A stretch of 64,000 bases of DNA from the NCBI RefSeq assembly GCF_000321225.1, contig NW_004450946.1:953744-1017743 (forward strand), given 5' to 3'. The stretch is from Odobenus rosmarus divergens. Its lineage: Eukaryota; Chordata; Mammalia; Carnivora; Odobenidae. The notes below the pieces were generated by a model. The model had not been told where the DNA came from, searched no databases, and worked only from the letters and a program-made list of their open reading frames with translations. Positions 54,885 to 64,000 of the stretch are shown one piece after another (the first letter of the stretch is position 1; every line of letters begins with the position of its first letter). The translations under genes were made by a program, and so were the position numbers.

Positions 54885-55639
54885 AGTGAAGGTTTAATCA
54901 AAGAAATAGAACCTCTAGGAGCCAACACCGAGCACCTCTGTGAGTCAGACTCTTCTGAGTACTACTTTGGCCCCACTGTCCACTCAGTAACCATACCTAC
55001 ATGGTCTTTGGTGACTAAGTGCTGTTACTTGGTCCCTGCCACCCTAGAATCCCATAATCCTTATTGCATTTAGGGAACCTAGTTTGATGGTAGCATAGAC
55101 ATTCCCACTCTAATTTCTGACCTGCAGAGAAGAGTTACCACAAAGCTCTTCAAGGATGTTAGAGTTCCTCTCACAGATTTCTTATAGTTGTGGTGAAAAG
55201 TGTGTTCCCTGGATCCTCCAGGGCAGGTGAGCAAGTCTTACAGGATCAATGCATTCTTATTCCAGTCTCCCTAAGCCTTTAGATCTCTTCCTCTTATGGT
55301 ATACCAAGGAAGTCTGGCATTTCAACTTCATTTAGAGTAGCCCACCTTTGGATTCATATGTTAGCAAACTGAACAAACTGAGCTTCTCTTAACTCCTCCA
55401 GCTAAGCATTGAATGCCAGGATCTCTGCTTAGTGGATAGCAATAAATCTCGCCTGATTCTACTCTATATTTTCTACCTTGATCCTCTACCATTAATAGTA
55501 AGTCCTGAGATTGTCCCCAGCCTCCAACTGTGAGACAGTTTCCAGTCTGCAGCACAGGTAGGGGAAACATGGGAGGAGCTTGGCACACTCACCGAGTTCA
55601 GCAGAAGAAGGTGAAGGTCTGGGGATTTAAAGGAGGCTA
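54885..55639. other. Unassigned sequence, possibly LTR or L1 5' UTR derived
   Basis: The start GTGTATCAGTGAAGGTTTAATCAAAGAAATAGAACCTCTAGG resembles an ERVL/MLT2-type LTR start, but the rest is not recognised. Ancient L1 sequence follows, so it may belong to that element's 5' side. Confidence 0.3.
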
Positions 55640-55944
55640 GAATTCACAGGACAAAGTACCAGAGAGGGGAGACTTCCACAAACAGAGTGTTCTGGAGGTC
55701 TGTAGAGGATCCCCTGTGAGTATTCAGCTGACATTGACCAGCTTTTCCATATGAGGAAACTACCTGAGGTCAGGAAAGAATCATCTGAGTGCATTGGAGG
55801 GCACAGTACAGGTAAAAAAGCAGGGCTTCCCTACCATCCAGACTGGAAAACCTCATGATTCGCTCGGGCAGTGGAGTAGAATACTTTTAGAAGAATCTTG
55901 CCTCAGTAATGGGGAATAATTAACCCCAGAGTACATGTCACTCC

Positions 55945-55999
55945 AGCCCTTTGTGACAAATCTTAATATATGTACTGCTGAAGCGAGCACTGTGACAAA
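55945..55999. repeat. Short direct repeat
   Basis: TGTGACAAATCTTAA occurs twice (near 55953-55967 and 55991-56005), about 38 bp apart. Confidence 0.8.
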
Positions 56000-56412
56000 T
56001 CTTAAAAGCAAGATCCAAAGGAATCAAACCATTTCCAACTAATTTAATTGTGTCGTAGGATAAAGTCCAAGAATGTTCATAGGAGTACAAAAATATCCAG
56101 CACCAACAAGGTAATAATCACAATGTCTGGCATCCAATCAAAAATTACTAGGCATGCCAAGAAACAAGAAAGTACAACCTGAAATGAGGAGACAAAGAAA
56201 CCAATTTAAACTGATATAAAACTTACCCACATGTTAGAAAGAGCGACACGGACATTAAAACAGTTATAACTGTATTCCAGATGTTCAAAAAGTTAACTAG
56301 AGACAGGAAGGTATAAAAAAATACCTGTTTGAACTCTGAGTGATGAAAAATTCAATATAAGAGAGAAAAGATTCATTGGATGGGATTAATGGCAGATTCA
56401 ATAAGAGAGAAG

Positions 56413-56572
56413 AGGGGTGCCTGTGTGCCTCAGTCAGTTAAGCATCTGACACTTGGTTTCTGCTCAGGTCATTATCTCAGGGTTGTGGGAATGAGCCCTG
56501 CTCTGGGCTTCATGCTCAGTGGAGAGTCTGCTTAAGGCCGCCTCCCCCCAAATAAATAAATTTTAAAAAAAG
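56413..56572 (+). mobile_element. Older SINEC subfamily copy, 3'-shortened
   Basis: AGGGGTGCCTGTGTGCCTCAGTCAGTTAAGCATCTGAC head, ATCTCAGGGTTGTGGGAATGAGCCC, short tail AAATAAATAAATTTT(A)n. TAAGAGAGAAG repeats at 56402-56412 and 56573-56583. Confidence 0.93.
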
Positions 56573-56903
56573 TAAGAGAGAAGGGAAAATTAGTGAACTC
56601 AAGACATTGCAATAGACGTTATCCAAATGTAGAAGATGGAGAAAAAAATTTTGTGAAAAATGAAAGGAGCATTAGTGAGCTATAGGGGAGATTTTCAAGA
56701 AGCCTCTGTGTGGAATGGGGATCCCTAAAGGAGTGGGGATGAACAGAAACAATATTAAAAAATAAGAAAGTAGGTCTTAAAAGTTCTTATCACAAGACAA
56801 AATATTTTGTGACAAGGTGTGGTGATGTACGTTAAAGAGACTTATTGTGTGACAATCATTTTGTATCAAGTCATTATGTTGTACATCTGAAACTAATATA
56901 TGT

Positions 56904-57131
56904 TGGGGTGCCTGGGTAGCGCAGTTGGTTAAGTGTTTGACTCTTGGTTTGGGCTCAGGTCATGATTTCATGGGTCATGAGATTGAGCCCTGAGTCAGGC
57001 TCTGTGCTCAACGTGGAGTCTGCTTGGGGTTCTCTTTCCCTCTGCACCTCCCCCCACCCTTGTGACCTCTCTCTCTCTCTTTCTCTCACTCACTTCTCTC
57101 TCTGAAATAAATAAATAAATCTTAATAAAAA
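56904..57131 (+). mobile_element. Older SINEC subfamily copy
   Basis: GGGGTGCCTGGGTAGCGCAGTTGGTTAAGTGTTTGACTCTTGG head, TGAGATTGAGCCCTGAGTCAGG, long (CT)n body, AAATAAATAAATAAATCTT tail. Inserted in an ancient L1 3' end. Confidence 0.93.
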
Positions 57132-57219
57132 ATATATAATGTTATATGTCAGTTGAATCTCAGTTCAAAAAAAATAATAGCCAATTTTATCTTGAAAATT
57201 AGATAAAAACTATAAACCC

Positions 57220-57419
57220 GGGGCGCCTGGGTGGCTCAGTCGTTAAGCGTCTGCCTTCGGCTCAGGTCATGATGCCAGGGTTCTGGGATCGAACCCCGCA
57301 TCGGGCTCCCTGCTCGGCGGGAAGCCTGCTTCTCCCTCTCCCACTCCGCCTGCTTGTGTTCCCTCTCTCGCTGTGTCTCTCTCTGTCAAATAAATAAAAT
57401 CTTTAAAAAAAAAAAACAG
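57220..57419 (+). mobile_element. Young SINEC copy, close to consensus
   Basis: GGGGCGCCTGGGTGGCTCAGTCGTTAAGCGTC head with A-box region intact, CATCGGGCTCCCTGCTCGGCGGGAAGCC body, CTCTCTCGCTGTGTCTCTCTCTGTCAAATAAATAAAATCTTT tail and pure A-run. AACTATAAACCC is duplicated perfectly at 57208-57219 and 57420-57431. Among the copies here it looks the least diverged from the young arctoid form. Confidence 0.97.
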
Positions 57420-57431
57420 AACTATAAACCC

Positions 57432-57795
57432 ACAGATCTCTGAGAAGCTTAGTGCACATATAGGACAGGAAATATGAAGAAAAACACACCAGCATTTTGT
57501 GGGATTTTTAACATATGTATGAAGAAAATAGTGTAAAGGTGAGGGGGGAGGTATACAATGTAAGCTCTTAAAAGATATGTGAAGAGGTCTGTTACTTGAA
57601 GGCAAAGTGCTATATGCTAAAATGTATACTATAAACTCTAAAGCAACCACTAAAATAAAAAAAAATGAAGAGTGGGCTAATAAGCCAACAAAGGAAATAA
57701 AATGGAGTCATGCAAAATACCCAATTATCCAAAAGAAGGCAGAAAAAAAAGAAAAGGGGAACAGAGAATACATGAGACATAAAGAAAACAAATAG
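57432..57795 (+). repeat. Ancient L1 (L1M) internal fragment
   Basis: ACTCTAAAGCAACCACTAAAATAA, GGGCTAATAAGCCAACAAAGGAAATAAAATGGAGTCATGCAAAATACCCAATTATCC and AAAACAAATAGCAGG match ancient L1 ORF-region sequence. A 62-codon Lys-rich frame here is a piece of it, not a gene. Confidence 0.75.
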
Positions 57796-59060
57796 CAGGA
57801 CTTTATTACTCATTTGAATTTCTTTTGTGAATTGCTTGTTCATTTGTTTTGTCTATGTTCTATAAGATTGGTTCCTTGGTATGGGGGATTTCTTCATATA
57901 GTAATTATTTTCTGCTTTAAATGGCTAATATTTTATTCCAGCCTGTTGTTTGTCTTTGCCTTTTTAGTTTTAATGAAGTGTCTTTTTAGAAAAATACAGA
58001 CTTGTTAGCTTTTTATCTTGCAAACTCTGTTCTTGTTTTCTTATGTGGTGTCTAGGGTTTCTTACTTTAAAAGATTGTTCTTGCCCCACAACTCTGAAAT
58101 TATCTTCCTGTGTATTTCCAAAACATTTATAGTTTTACTTTTTATGTTTAGGTAATTGATCCCAAACTTACTTTAAAATATGGTATGAAGCATAAAGCTC
58201 TCTAACTTTACTTTTTCCAAATGAATAATTCTTTCTTTTTTTTTTAAAGATTTTATTTATTTATTTGAGACAGAGAGAATGAGAGAGAGAGAGCACATGA
58301 GAAGGGGGAGGGTCAGAGGGAGAAGCAGACTCCCCGCTGAGCAGGGAGCCCGATGTGGGACTCGATCCAGGGACTCCAGGATCATGACCTGAGCCGAAGG
58401 CAGTCACTTAACCGACTGAGCCACCCAGGCGCCCTGAATAATTATTTCTACAGCAGCAATTTTTGAATGTTTAATATTTCTCCTCACAAGTGAAGTGTGT
58501 CCTCCTCTTTCCTACTGCTCTGGACATGGGTCTGTTTATTAATCTCTATTCTGTTTTATGAGTCTCTTGGTCCATTTTTAAGCCAGTACAGTGTTTTAAT
58601 TAGTCTAGCTTTATGATAAGTCACTCTTATTTTTTCATATATTTTGCTACTTACATGTATTTTCTCTTCAATAAACTTTTGAATCACTTTGTAAAGTTTT
58701 ATACTGATAATGATTTGAATTTGGTTGTGACTACATTGATTTTATATATTCTGGACAAGTAATATCTATATTTTTGAGAGATGGGGATATATTTTCTGTT
58801 GTAATGTCTGGAACAATGATACTGTTTGATTTATTGTGTGTTGATCTTCTATCTGGCTACAACACAACCCTAGTGACCTATTGTTCTGGACCTGATTAGT
58901 TGTCTGTTGGATATTTCAAGGGAAATTTTCTGTGGAAATTTCTTCCATTAAGTTTTTTATTCTATCTCTTCTCATATTTCTCTGCCTTCTAGAATTTATC
59001 CTACTTGGAGTAGGTAGAAGGATATTCTACCTGCTAAATTGATGCCAAATAATTCTTTAC
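57796..59060 (-). repeat. Diverged L1-like sequence, split by a SINE
   Basis: GATTGTTCTTGCCCCACAACTCTGAAATTATCTTCC, AACATTTATAGTTTTAC, TTAATCTCTATTCTGTTTTATGAGTCTCTTGGTCC and CAGTACAGTGTTTTAATTAGTCTAGCTTTATGATAAG follow the reverse L1 ORF2 order loosely. Heavily diverged. Confidence 0.55.
58237..58434 (-). mobile_element. SINEC (carnivore tRNA-Lys SINE)
   Basis: Reverse copy ending GAGCCACCCAGGCGCCC. TGAATAATT(C/A)TTTCT flanks it at 58222-58236 and 58435-58449 (15 bp, one mismatch). Confidence 0.97.
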
Positions 59061-59799
59061 ATTTTTTAATATTTTCCTTTTTCTTTCTTACTTTCTGGGT
59101 TATTTCCTCTGTTTTATTTTCTGGATAATTAATTTGGGCCTCAGCCCCCTTCATTCTACTATTTGACCCTTCTGCTGAATGTTTTATTTTGACAGCATGT
59201 TATTTTCAGAGAACTCTTCTTGTTCTCTAATTGCTTCTTTTTCATAGCAATACGTTCACAGTTCATGAAGCACTCATTGTATGGGGTGCTGTCTCCTTCA
59301 GGGGTATTGACTTAGAATTTTATTTATCAGGTTTCCTCACTCCTCTGTGTTCTTACCTCCCCCCACAGCTCAGGTGGCCTCCTTACTCATCTAGCTTTTC
59401 AGGAAATTTGTTTTACTCAAATGTCAGCCCATCCTTGGTTAGGGTAGGTTAGGGTAGGACTGTGTTGATGTGGGTAGGTCGGTGGTATGGTTGGTTGCTT
59501 GGTGTCTTCTGTTTCCTTGCTGGGGTGGCATGCAGCCCTTCATAGTTCCTGCCTCCCCCACCTGGGTAAACCTGCCCCGGGACGGGAGGGCCATCTTTGG
59601 GATCTGTGAAAGCAGGAGGTCCGTGAGGACTGGCAGGATCTATGTCAGGCCTCCTGGGAGAGGCAGCGAGCTTAGGGAGGAGCACTCAAGTTGATTTTCC
59701 ACCAGGCAGAACTGCTTTTCCAACTTCAGTATCCATTTTGAAGGTTCAGAGGTACCTCAGGCCAGGCTTGTCCTGGGCTGATGGTGATGATGATGACAA
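59061..59799. other. Unassigned sequence
   Basis: T-rich to about 59300 (possibly diverged L1), then GC-richer. GGTTAGGGTAGGTTAGGGTAGG at 59437-59458 is a two-copy 11-bp repeat that looks telomere-like but is too short to be meaningful. Frames at 59449-59694 on both strands have no domain. Confidence 0.45.
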
Positions 59800-59975
59800 C
59801 AGTAATTGCTAACAGTTATCAGTCATTCTCCATGTTCCAGACACTCATCTAAGGACCATTCTATGAAGTGAGTACAAGGTTTAGTCGTGCCCAAGGTTTT
59901 GCAGCTCTTGAGGGGCAGGGGTCAGGTTTAAACCCGGGGAATATGCCCATGCTCTTAACCTCTAGGCCAGCCTCC
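59800..59975 (-). repeat. MIR SINE
   Basis: GCTAACAGTTATCAGTCATTCTCCATGTTCCAGACACTCATCTAAGGACC...CAAGGTTTTGCAGCTCTTGAGG...GGTTTAAACCCGGGGAATATGCCCATGCTCTTAACCTC follows reverse MIR order. Confidence 0.8.
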
Positions 59976-60059
59976 ACCCTGCCTGCACAGCAGAGCCTCC
60001 TGAGGCACTTAAAAAAAAACACTAGTCCAGACCCATGGCATCATTTCCGTTTAGCTTCC

Positions 60060-60285
60060 GTACTAATGAGCATGGTTGTAAAATATTCTATGGACCGGGC
60101 CCTCTTCAATTATCCTCACCACTTGGTTCTCGTGACACCCCAGTGGGGTACCTCTTTTACCATCCCACTCAAAGGAGGAACTGAGGCACAGGACGGGAGT
60201 GGGGAGTAAACATTAGGCTGGACACCAGCTCAGGCCAATGGGGCCCTAGAGGATCTGCTCCTAATCACTGTGCTATGCTGGCTTA
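60060..60285 (-). repeat. MIR SINE
   Basis: ACCGGGCCCTCTTCAATTATCCTCACC, TTTTACCATCCCACTCAAAGGAGGAACTGAGGCACAGG, ATCTGCTCCTAATCACTGTGCTATGCTGG follow reverse MIR order. Second MIR within 300 bp. Confidence 0.8.
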
Positions 60286-60740
60286 CTTGAGATCTTTAAA
60301 TTTAGCAACAACAAAACCCCTCTTTCTTTAGCTTACTGAAGCATAAATTCAGCTCCCTTAGCACGTCAGGCTAAGACTTAACTGCAGCACAGCATCAGAC
60401 TAAATAAAATGCTTTTATGCCCAATTCATTATTTCATGATTTCCTTTTCATTAGAAGCTGCCAGTGAGAGGAAGATTTTTTTTTTGTTCATATTTTCTTT
60501 TCTCAAAAAAGGCAGCTCCCATAATTTTGCATTCATTCCAGCAGGTGTTTGGGTGGTTCTTAAGCTGCAGGGAGCATTCCAGCCCTGAGAAACCCAAGTA
60601 TGTGGCACCAAGAGCTGGGATTAGCTTTCCCACTATGCTGGGCAGTGGCCAGAACATCTCCACTCTTTTGGAGCTTAATTCATTGGAGCTTCCCCAGGAG
60701 TGGTACTAATAGATGTTTACTAGATGCTACTCCCAGGTTT
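60286..60740. other. Unassigned sequence
   Basis: Frames at 60429-60709 on both strands overlap and lack domains. A T-run lies at 60476-60484. Confidence 0.5.
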
Positions 60741-60741
60741 A

Positions 60742-60926
60742 GGGGTGCCTGGATGGCTTATCCAATTGAGCATCCAACTCTTGATTTTGGCTCAGGTCAT
60801 GATCTCAGGGTTGTGGGATTGAGCCCTGCGTAGGGCTCTGCACTCAGTGGGGAGTTTCTGGAGATTCTCTCTCTCCCTCTGCCCTTCCCCAACCGCCCCC
60901 CCCCGAAATAAATCTTTAAAAAAAAC
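60742..60926 (+). mobile_element. Older SINEC subfamily copy
   Basis: GGGGTGCCTGGATGGCTTATCCAATTGAGCATCCAACTCTTGATTTTGG head, ATCTCAGGGTTGTGGGATTGAGCCC, tail CCGAAATAAATCTTTAAAAA. No clear target duplication, consistent with age. Confidence 0.92.
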
Positions 60927-62879
60927 ATGAATAGCTTTCCTTAAAAAATAAAAAAAATAATTCCTCCAAAGTTTAGAGAAACCAGCCCTATATATTTATA
61001 TGCAAGTATAAATGACTGATTCTTACAGTGCCAGATTTATTGGAAACCTACAGATAAGTGATGAAAAAAATAGCTTTCATTGCCCTTCCATTCAGCTTGA
61101 ATTCTGTTATTGTTTTTTTCCTCAACTGTGGTATTTAATGAAACATGCAAATGCGAAGGAATTGGAAATGTATGATGAATGAACTTCAACCTGGATTAGG
61201 GCAGTTTTTTCCCCCTCTCTTTTCATTGCTATGGCGATCATTTTCCAATATAAGAAAGCTTAAAAACTTATGCTGCATATATTAACTTCTTTTTAAAAGT
61301 GTCTTTGAATTTTTGTACCAATGGAAATGTTTCCTGCTGTGCCCATCAGAAATTCAGCTTTAGTTTCACTATAGGTTTGTATGTTTGGCGATATTTTGTG
61401 GAAAAAAATGTTTGAATCACTTTTACCTTTAATATGATTTATAGAAAGCCTGTAGGGCTTTCTTTCAAGCTCATGAATTGAGCTCAAATATAATTTTAAT
61501 ATGCTATTTAAAAATATAGGTGAGCTAAAGGTTAATATATTTAATGTAAATGTATTTGGAGTCATTATTTATTCAGAAAATTCGTTATAAATCCACTTTG
61601 GGGGTTTCTTACAGTCAAGATCATGACCTCTCTTCCAGAGAATGTATTTTGCTTGATTACATTAAAGATGAAGCCTTCATTCCTTAAGTGCTGAAGAGGA
61701 GAAGGAAGTAAGATGTGCACAAATTTGTACAGGTCTTTGAAACAATGCAGACTCTTACTCTGCTAATAAAGCTGCTTAAGTACCTAAAACCTATCTTGTT
61801 TATGAAGATAGACTAATACGCTCGTCTTTAAATTTACAACAGTATTAAATTTCATTAGGGAAAGATAATCTCACCAGAAAACCAAGACTGACACAGACTA
61901 ATTAAAGTAGAGCATAAGAAAACCACTCAAGGCCAAGTGAAATTAAAAACGGTCATTGGTAAAATACCCAATTTTATTAAAACATGACTTTTTTTTATAT
62001 TTGCTTGAGTCATTTACTTCTCAGTATAAATTCTTTTGTTTTGATCCATCAGGCACATTTTTAATTGAAAATGTAATAAAACTTACTCTCTACAAGAGAC
62101 AATGAGCTTGGATAGGAAAATTAAAAACAAGGTAGACAAAGATATCTAATAAGGTAGTCATGTGCCTAAAAGCATAACAAATTAAATGCATCATTTTGAA
62201 TTGTGCCTGGAAACAACTGTAATAGACTTTCGCCTAGTTGTTGCTTCTGACTGGCTGTTGAGAATCTTTTTAGAGAGAGGGAATTATGTCCGCAGGCCAG
62301 TCTGGGGAATTTTGCTCTCTCCCTCTGAGGGCAGAGACTGGAGAGCGATAAGGTCCATAGGAATAGTACTGAGGACAGGCAGTGGTCTTTGGGAGCTCAG
62401 GAGCCTATGGAGCATGCATACTTCCATGCTGCAGATGTCCCAGTATTTGCCTCTGCATGGTGTCCTAGACTCTCTCTGTATATCTGTCTATTGATGGCTT
62501 GAGTGGTTTACTTGTAATCCATGTCCACTGGTTAATATGCTGTGAGATGGGTTGCATGTAGCTGAATCCCCAGATCCTGATCAATTTCTTGATGATGATA
62601 AACCCAGTATCTAGTATCCCCCAATTGTGGGCATCAGCGAAGTTTAGGATGTTTCCAGAAGAGAAGAGTTTGCCCTGCTGCTGATTACTGAGGCTTGGTT
62701 ACGTGTTTCCCAGTGTGTGTCAGTAGATGACCTTCATGTGTATGACCCTGGGCTGATTCTGTCTTACAGCCAGTTCTTTATCCTGTGTGTCCTGGACACA
62801 TAAAGGACGTGGTCAGCAAGCAGTAATTTTCAGAACTGTCAAGTGATGGGGCTCAGAGTCAGTGGCCACAGGAGTCCTC
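60927..62879. other. Unassigned, mostly AT-rich sequence
   Basis: About 2 kb without a recognised repeat family. 61080-61600 has the composition of possible conserved non-coding DNA (ATTGCTATGGCGATCATTTTCC, TAATATGATTTATAG). A 102-codon plus frame (62186-62494) has no domain. Confidence 0.4.
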
Positions 62880-63000
62880 CAGATAACAAAATACACTGTG
62901 CAAGGTGCAGAGTTGTGAGTTGAGTTGGGAACAAGGAAGCATACGATAGGGTCTTGCCTTCAAAAGTTTAGATTCTAGATGAGGAAATGATATGAGTTGG
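62880..63000 (+). repeat. Diverged ancient interspersed repeat fragment
   Basis: ACTGTGCAAGGTGCAGAGTTG...GGGAACAAGGAAGC...GGGTCTTGCCTTCAAAAGTTTAGATTCTAG resembles the same old repeat as 21165-21440. Confidence 0.5.
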
Positions 63001-63139
63001 AAAAATATAAACAGCAATAAAGGTATTAAAATTTTAATAGAAGATAATAGGAAATAGTTTTAAGTTAGAACTTAATCAAGAAATGAATTACACATAATTT
63101 TTATTTCAAAAGATGAGATGATGCTTTGCTGGTGCTTTT

Positions 63140-63345
63140 TGTGTATCAGCTCATAACAGCCCTCCAAGACAAGTGTTCACTATTACAAGTGAAGAACACA
63201 CTCCTTCCAAAAGTAATGTGTAATTGGCCAAGGTCACAGGTTTGGATAGAGAACTTGCCAAAGTTTGGATAGAGAAATCTAGGTCCATCTACTTCTTAAG
63301 GGTCTGCTCTTTTCATGATGTCCTATTGCTTCCACTAGGGTTGAA
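63140..63345 (-). repeat. Diverged MIR-like sequence
   Basis: CTCATAACAGCCCTCCAAGACAAGTGTTCACTATTACAAGTGAAGAAC...TTGGCCAAGGTCACAGG...CTAGGTCCATCTACTTC follows reverse MIR order loosely. Confidence 0.55.
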
Positions 63346-64000
63346 TCAGACTGCATCTTACAGGGAGAATGGGATTCAGTCTATATAAGACAGGTGACAT
63401 TTGTGCAGCTGGATTGGAGAGTGGAATCCTTGCCAAGGCTACAGAACAACATCACCAAAATCCAAGAAGCAAGAAGAGCACAAGCCCTAAGAGCCCAGGA
63501 GAAATTCAACTGCAGAAACTTTTGGGAGAAAGGGATGGCTATGGTTGAACCAACAGCTGGTTCTCGAATCTTCTCTCTAGCTTTCAGAGCTGTCCTCAGC
63601 CTGTGCTTGAGCACTTCCAGCATCAAGAGATAGATGACTGCCCAAACCTGCCAGTCCATGGAGTAGCTTCTTAGATGTGCTTCCTGGTCATACTTTAGTA
63701 ACTGGCTCTTGACTCGTTTTGCTCCAACACCGACCTAATCACCTGATGCTTATGGTCTGGAAAAGATAGAGTCTGCTGTCAGGGCAAGAAGAGCTCTGTC
63801 TCCTGATCCAAGTGTTGTGATGGGTCCTAACTGACCAGGGAACAGGTGCAAGGTGACCCCTCAACTGAGAGTGGCAGTGGCATGGCCTGTGACATACTTA
63901 ATGTGTGTTTTGCTGTGCTGGCGATTTAACTCACTGTATTAATGATGAGTCCTGGAAATTTCATAGCCTTTTGTATATAGACATTTGCCAAAAGCATCTA
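63346..64000. other. Unassigned sequence at the right edge
   Basis: Contains a TATATAAG stretch near 63380-63388, then overlapping frames of 79 (plus, 63394-63633) and 92 (minus, 63381-63659) codons without a recognised domain. No TATA-dependent gene can be claimed from this. Confidence 0.4.

Larger units (their letters stand above)
55640..57180 (+). repeat. Ancient L1 (L1M) mosaic: 5'/ORF1-side part joined to a 3' end
   Basis: 55640-56790 follows the 5'-side L1M order: CCAAAGGAATCAAACC, CAATGTCTGGCATCCAATCAAAAATTACTAGGCATGCC, GACATTAAAACAGTTATAACTGTATTCCAGATGTTCAAAAAGTTAA, TTGGATGGGATTAATGGCAG and TTAGTGAACTCAAGACATTGCAATAGA. At about 56800 it jumps to an L1 3'-end pattern (GACAATCATTTTG...TCATTATGTTGTACATCTGAAACTAATA...ATGTCAGTTGAATCTCAG). 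SINEs at 56413-56572 and 56904-57131 interrupt it. Confidence 0.78.

Noticed and set aside
57220..57300. tRNA-like sequence at the heads of SINEs
   Set aside because: SINEC heads derive from tRNA-Lys and keep box A/B-like motifs, but they do not fold as complete tRNAs. Not called as tRNA genes.
59437..59458. Telomere-like GGTTAGGGTAGG repeat
   Set aside because: Only two 11-bp copies, not TTAGGG arrays; chance or slippage.
63381..63659. TATATAAG followed by 79- and 92-codon frames
   Set aside because: TATA-like strings are common in AT-rich DNA; frames on opposite strands overlap and show no domain.
1..64000. CRISPR arrays, operons, phage or plasmid systems
   Set aside because: No regular spacer array, no dense coding and no ribosome-binding-site-led genes. 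All interspersed repeats are mammalian retroelements or DNA transposons.

Overview
The window reads as nuclear DNA of a carnivoran mammal, intergenic or deeply intronic. The main evidence is at least twenty copies of the tRNA-Lys-derived carnivore SINE (SINEC), in both orientations. The younger copies resemble the form seen in arctoid carnivores (bears, seals, mustelids) more than the dog-specific SINEC_Cf form. That species inference is from memory of the families and is not proven here. The window also holds carnivore-type L1 ends, MIR and L2 relics, MaLR-type LTRs and a decayed class I endogenous retrovirus. I found no convincing protein-coding exon, RNA gene, CRISPR array or bacterial feature. 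Open frames up to about 174 codons exist, but they fall in repeats, microsatellites or GC- or purine-rich sequence and show no recognisable domain.

Layout, left to right. 1-423 is the 3' end of an L1. It sits inside an old endogenous retrovirus on the minus strand that fills 424-6815: 5' LTR at 6419-6815, a primer-binding-like site, decayed interior, an integrase C-terminal relic near 1160-1290 and env fragments at 424-912. Its 3' LTR lies outside the window. 6816-13000 holds an L2, a short L1 with perfect target duplications, MIRs, a probable LTR, two ancient L1 pieces and a long TATG/TG microsatellite. 13000-27000 alternates AT-rich unique DNA with SINEs (three in a row at 23139-23763), a Tigger-like DNA transposon, a MaLR LTR and microsatellites. 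27000-37000 is mostly unassigned, with two ancient L1 fragments and some stretches whose composition would suit conserved non-coding DNA. 37250-41383 is one ancient L1 ORF2 on the minus strand split by later LTR, MIR and SINE insertions. 42300-43400 is an L1/HAL1 ORF1 relic. 43400-51000 is GC-richer and holds LTRs and diverged repeats. 51955-54545 is a carnivore L1 ORF2 on the minus strand with a readable but broken reverse transcriptase. 55640-59060 is a mosaic of ancient L1 pieces and SINEs. 59800-64000 has MIRs, one old SINE and unassigned sequence.

Nothing here works together as a gene system. The window is a layered record of retrotransposition: MIR, L2 and ancient L1 at the base, then MaLR LTRs and the class I retrovirus, then carnivore L1 and SINEC insertions, the youngest still flanked by matching target-site duplications. 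I did not find a previously undescribed biological system.
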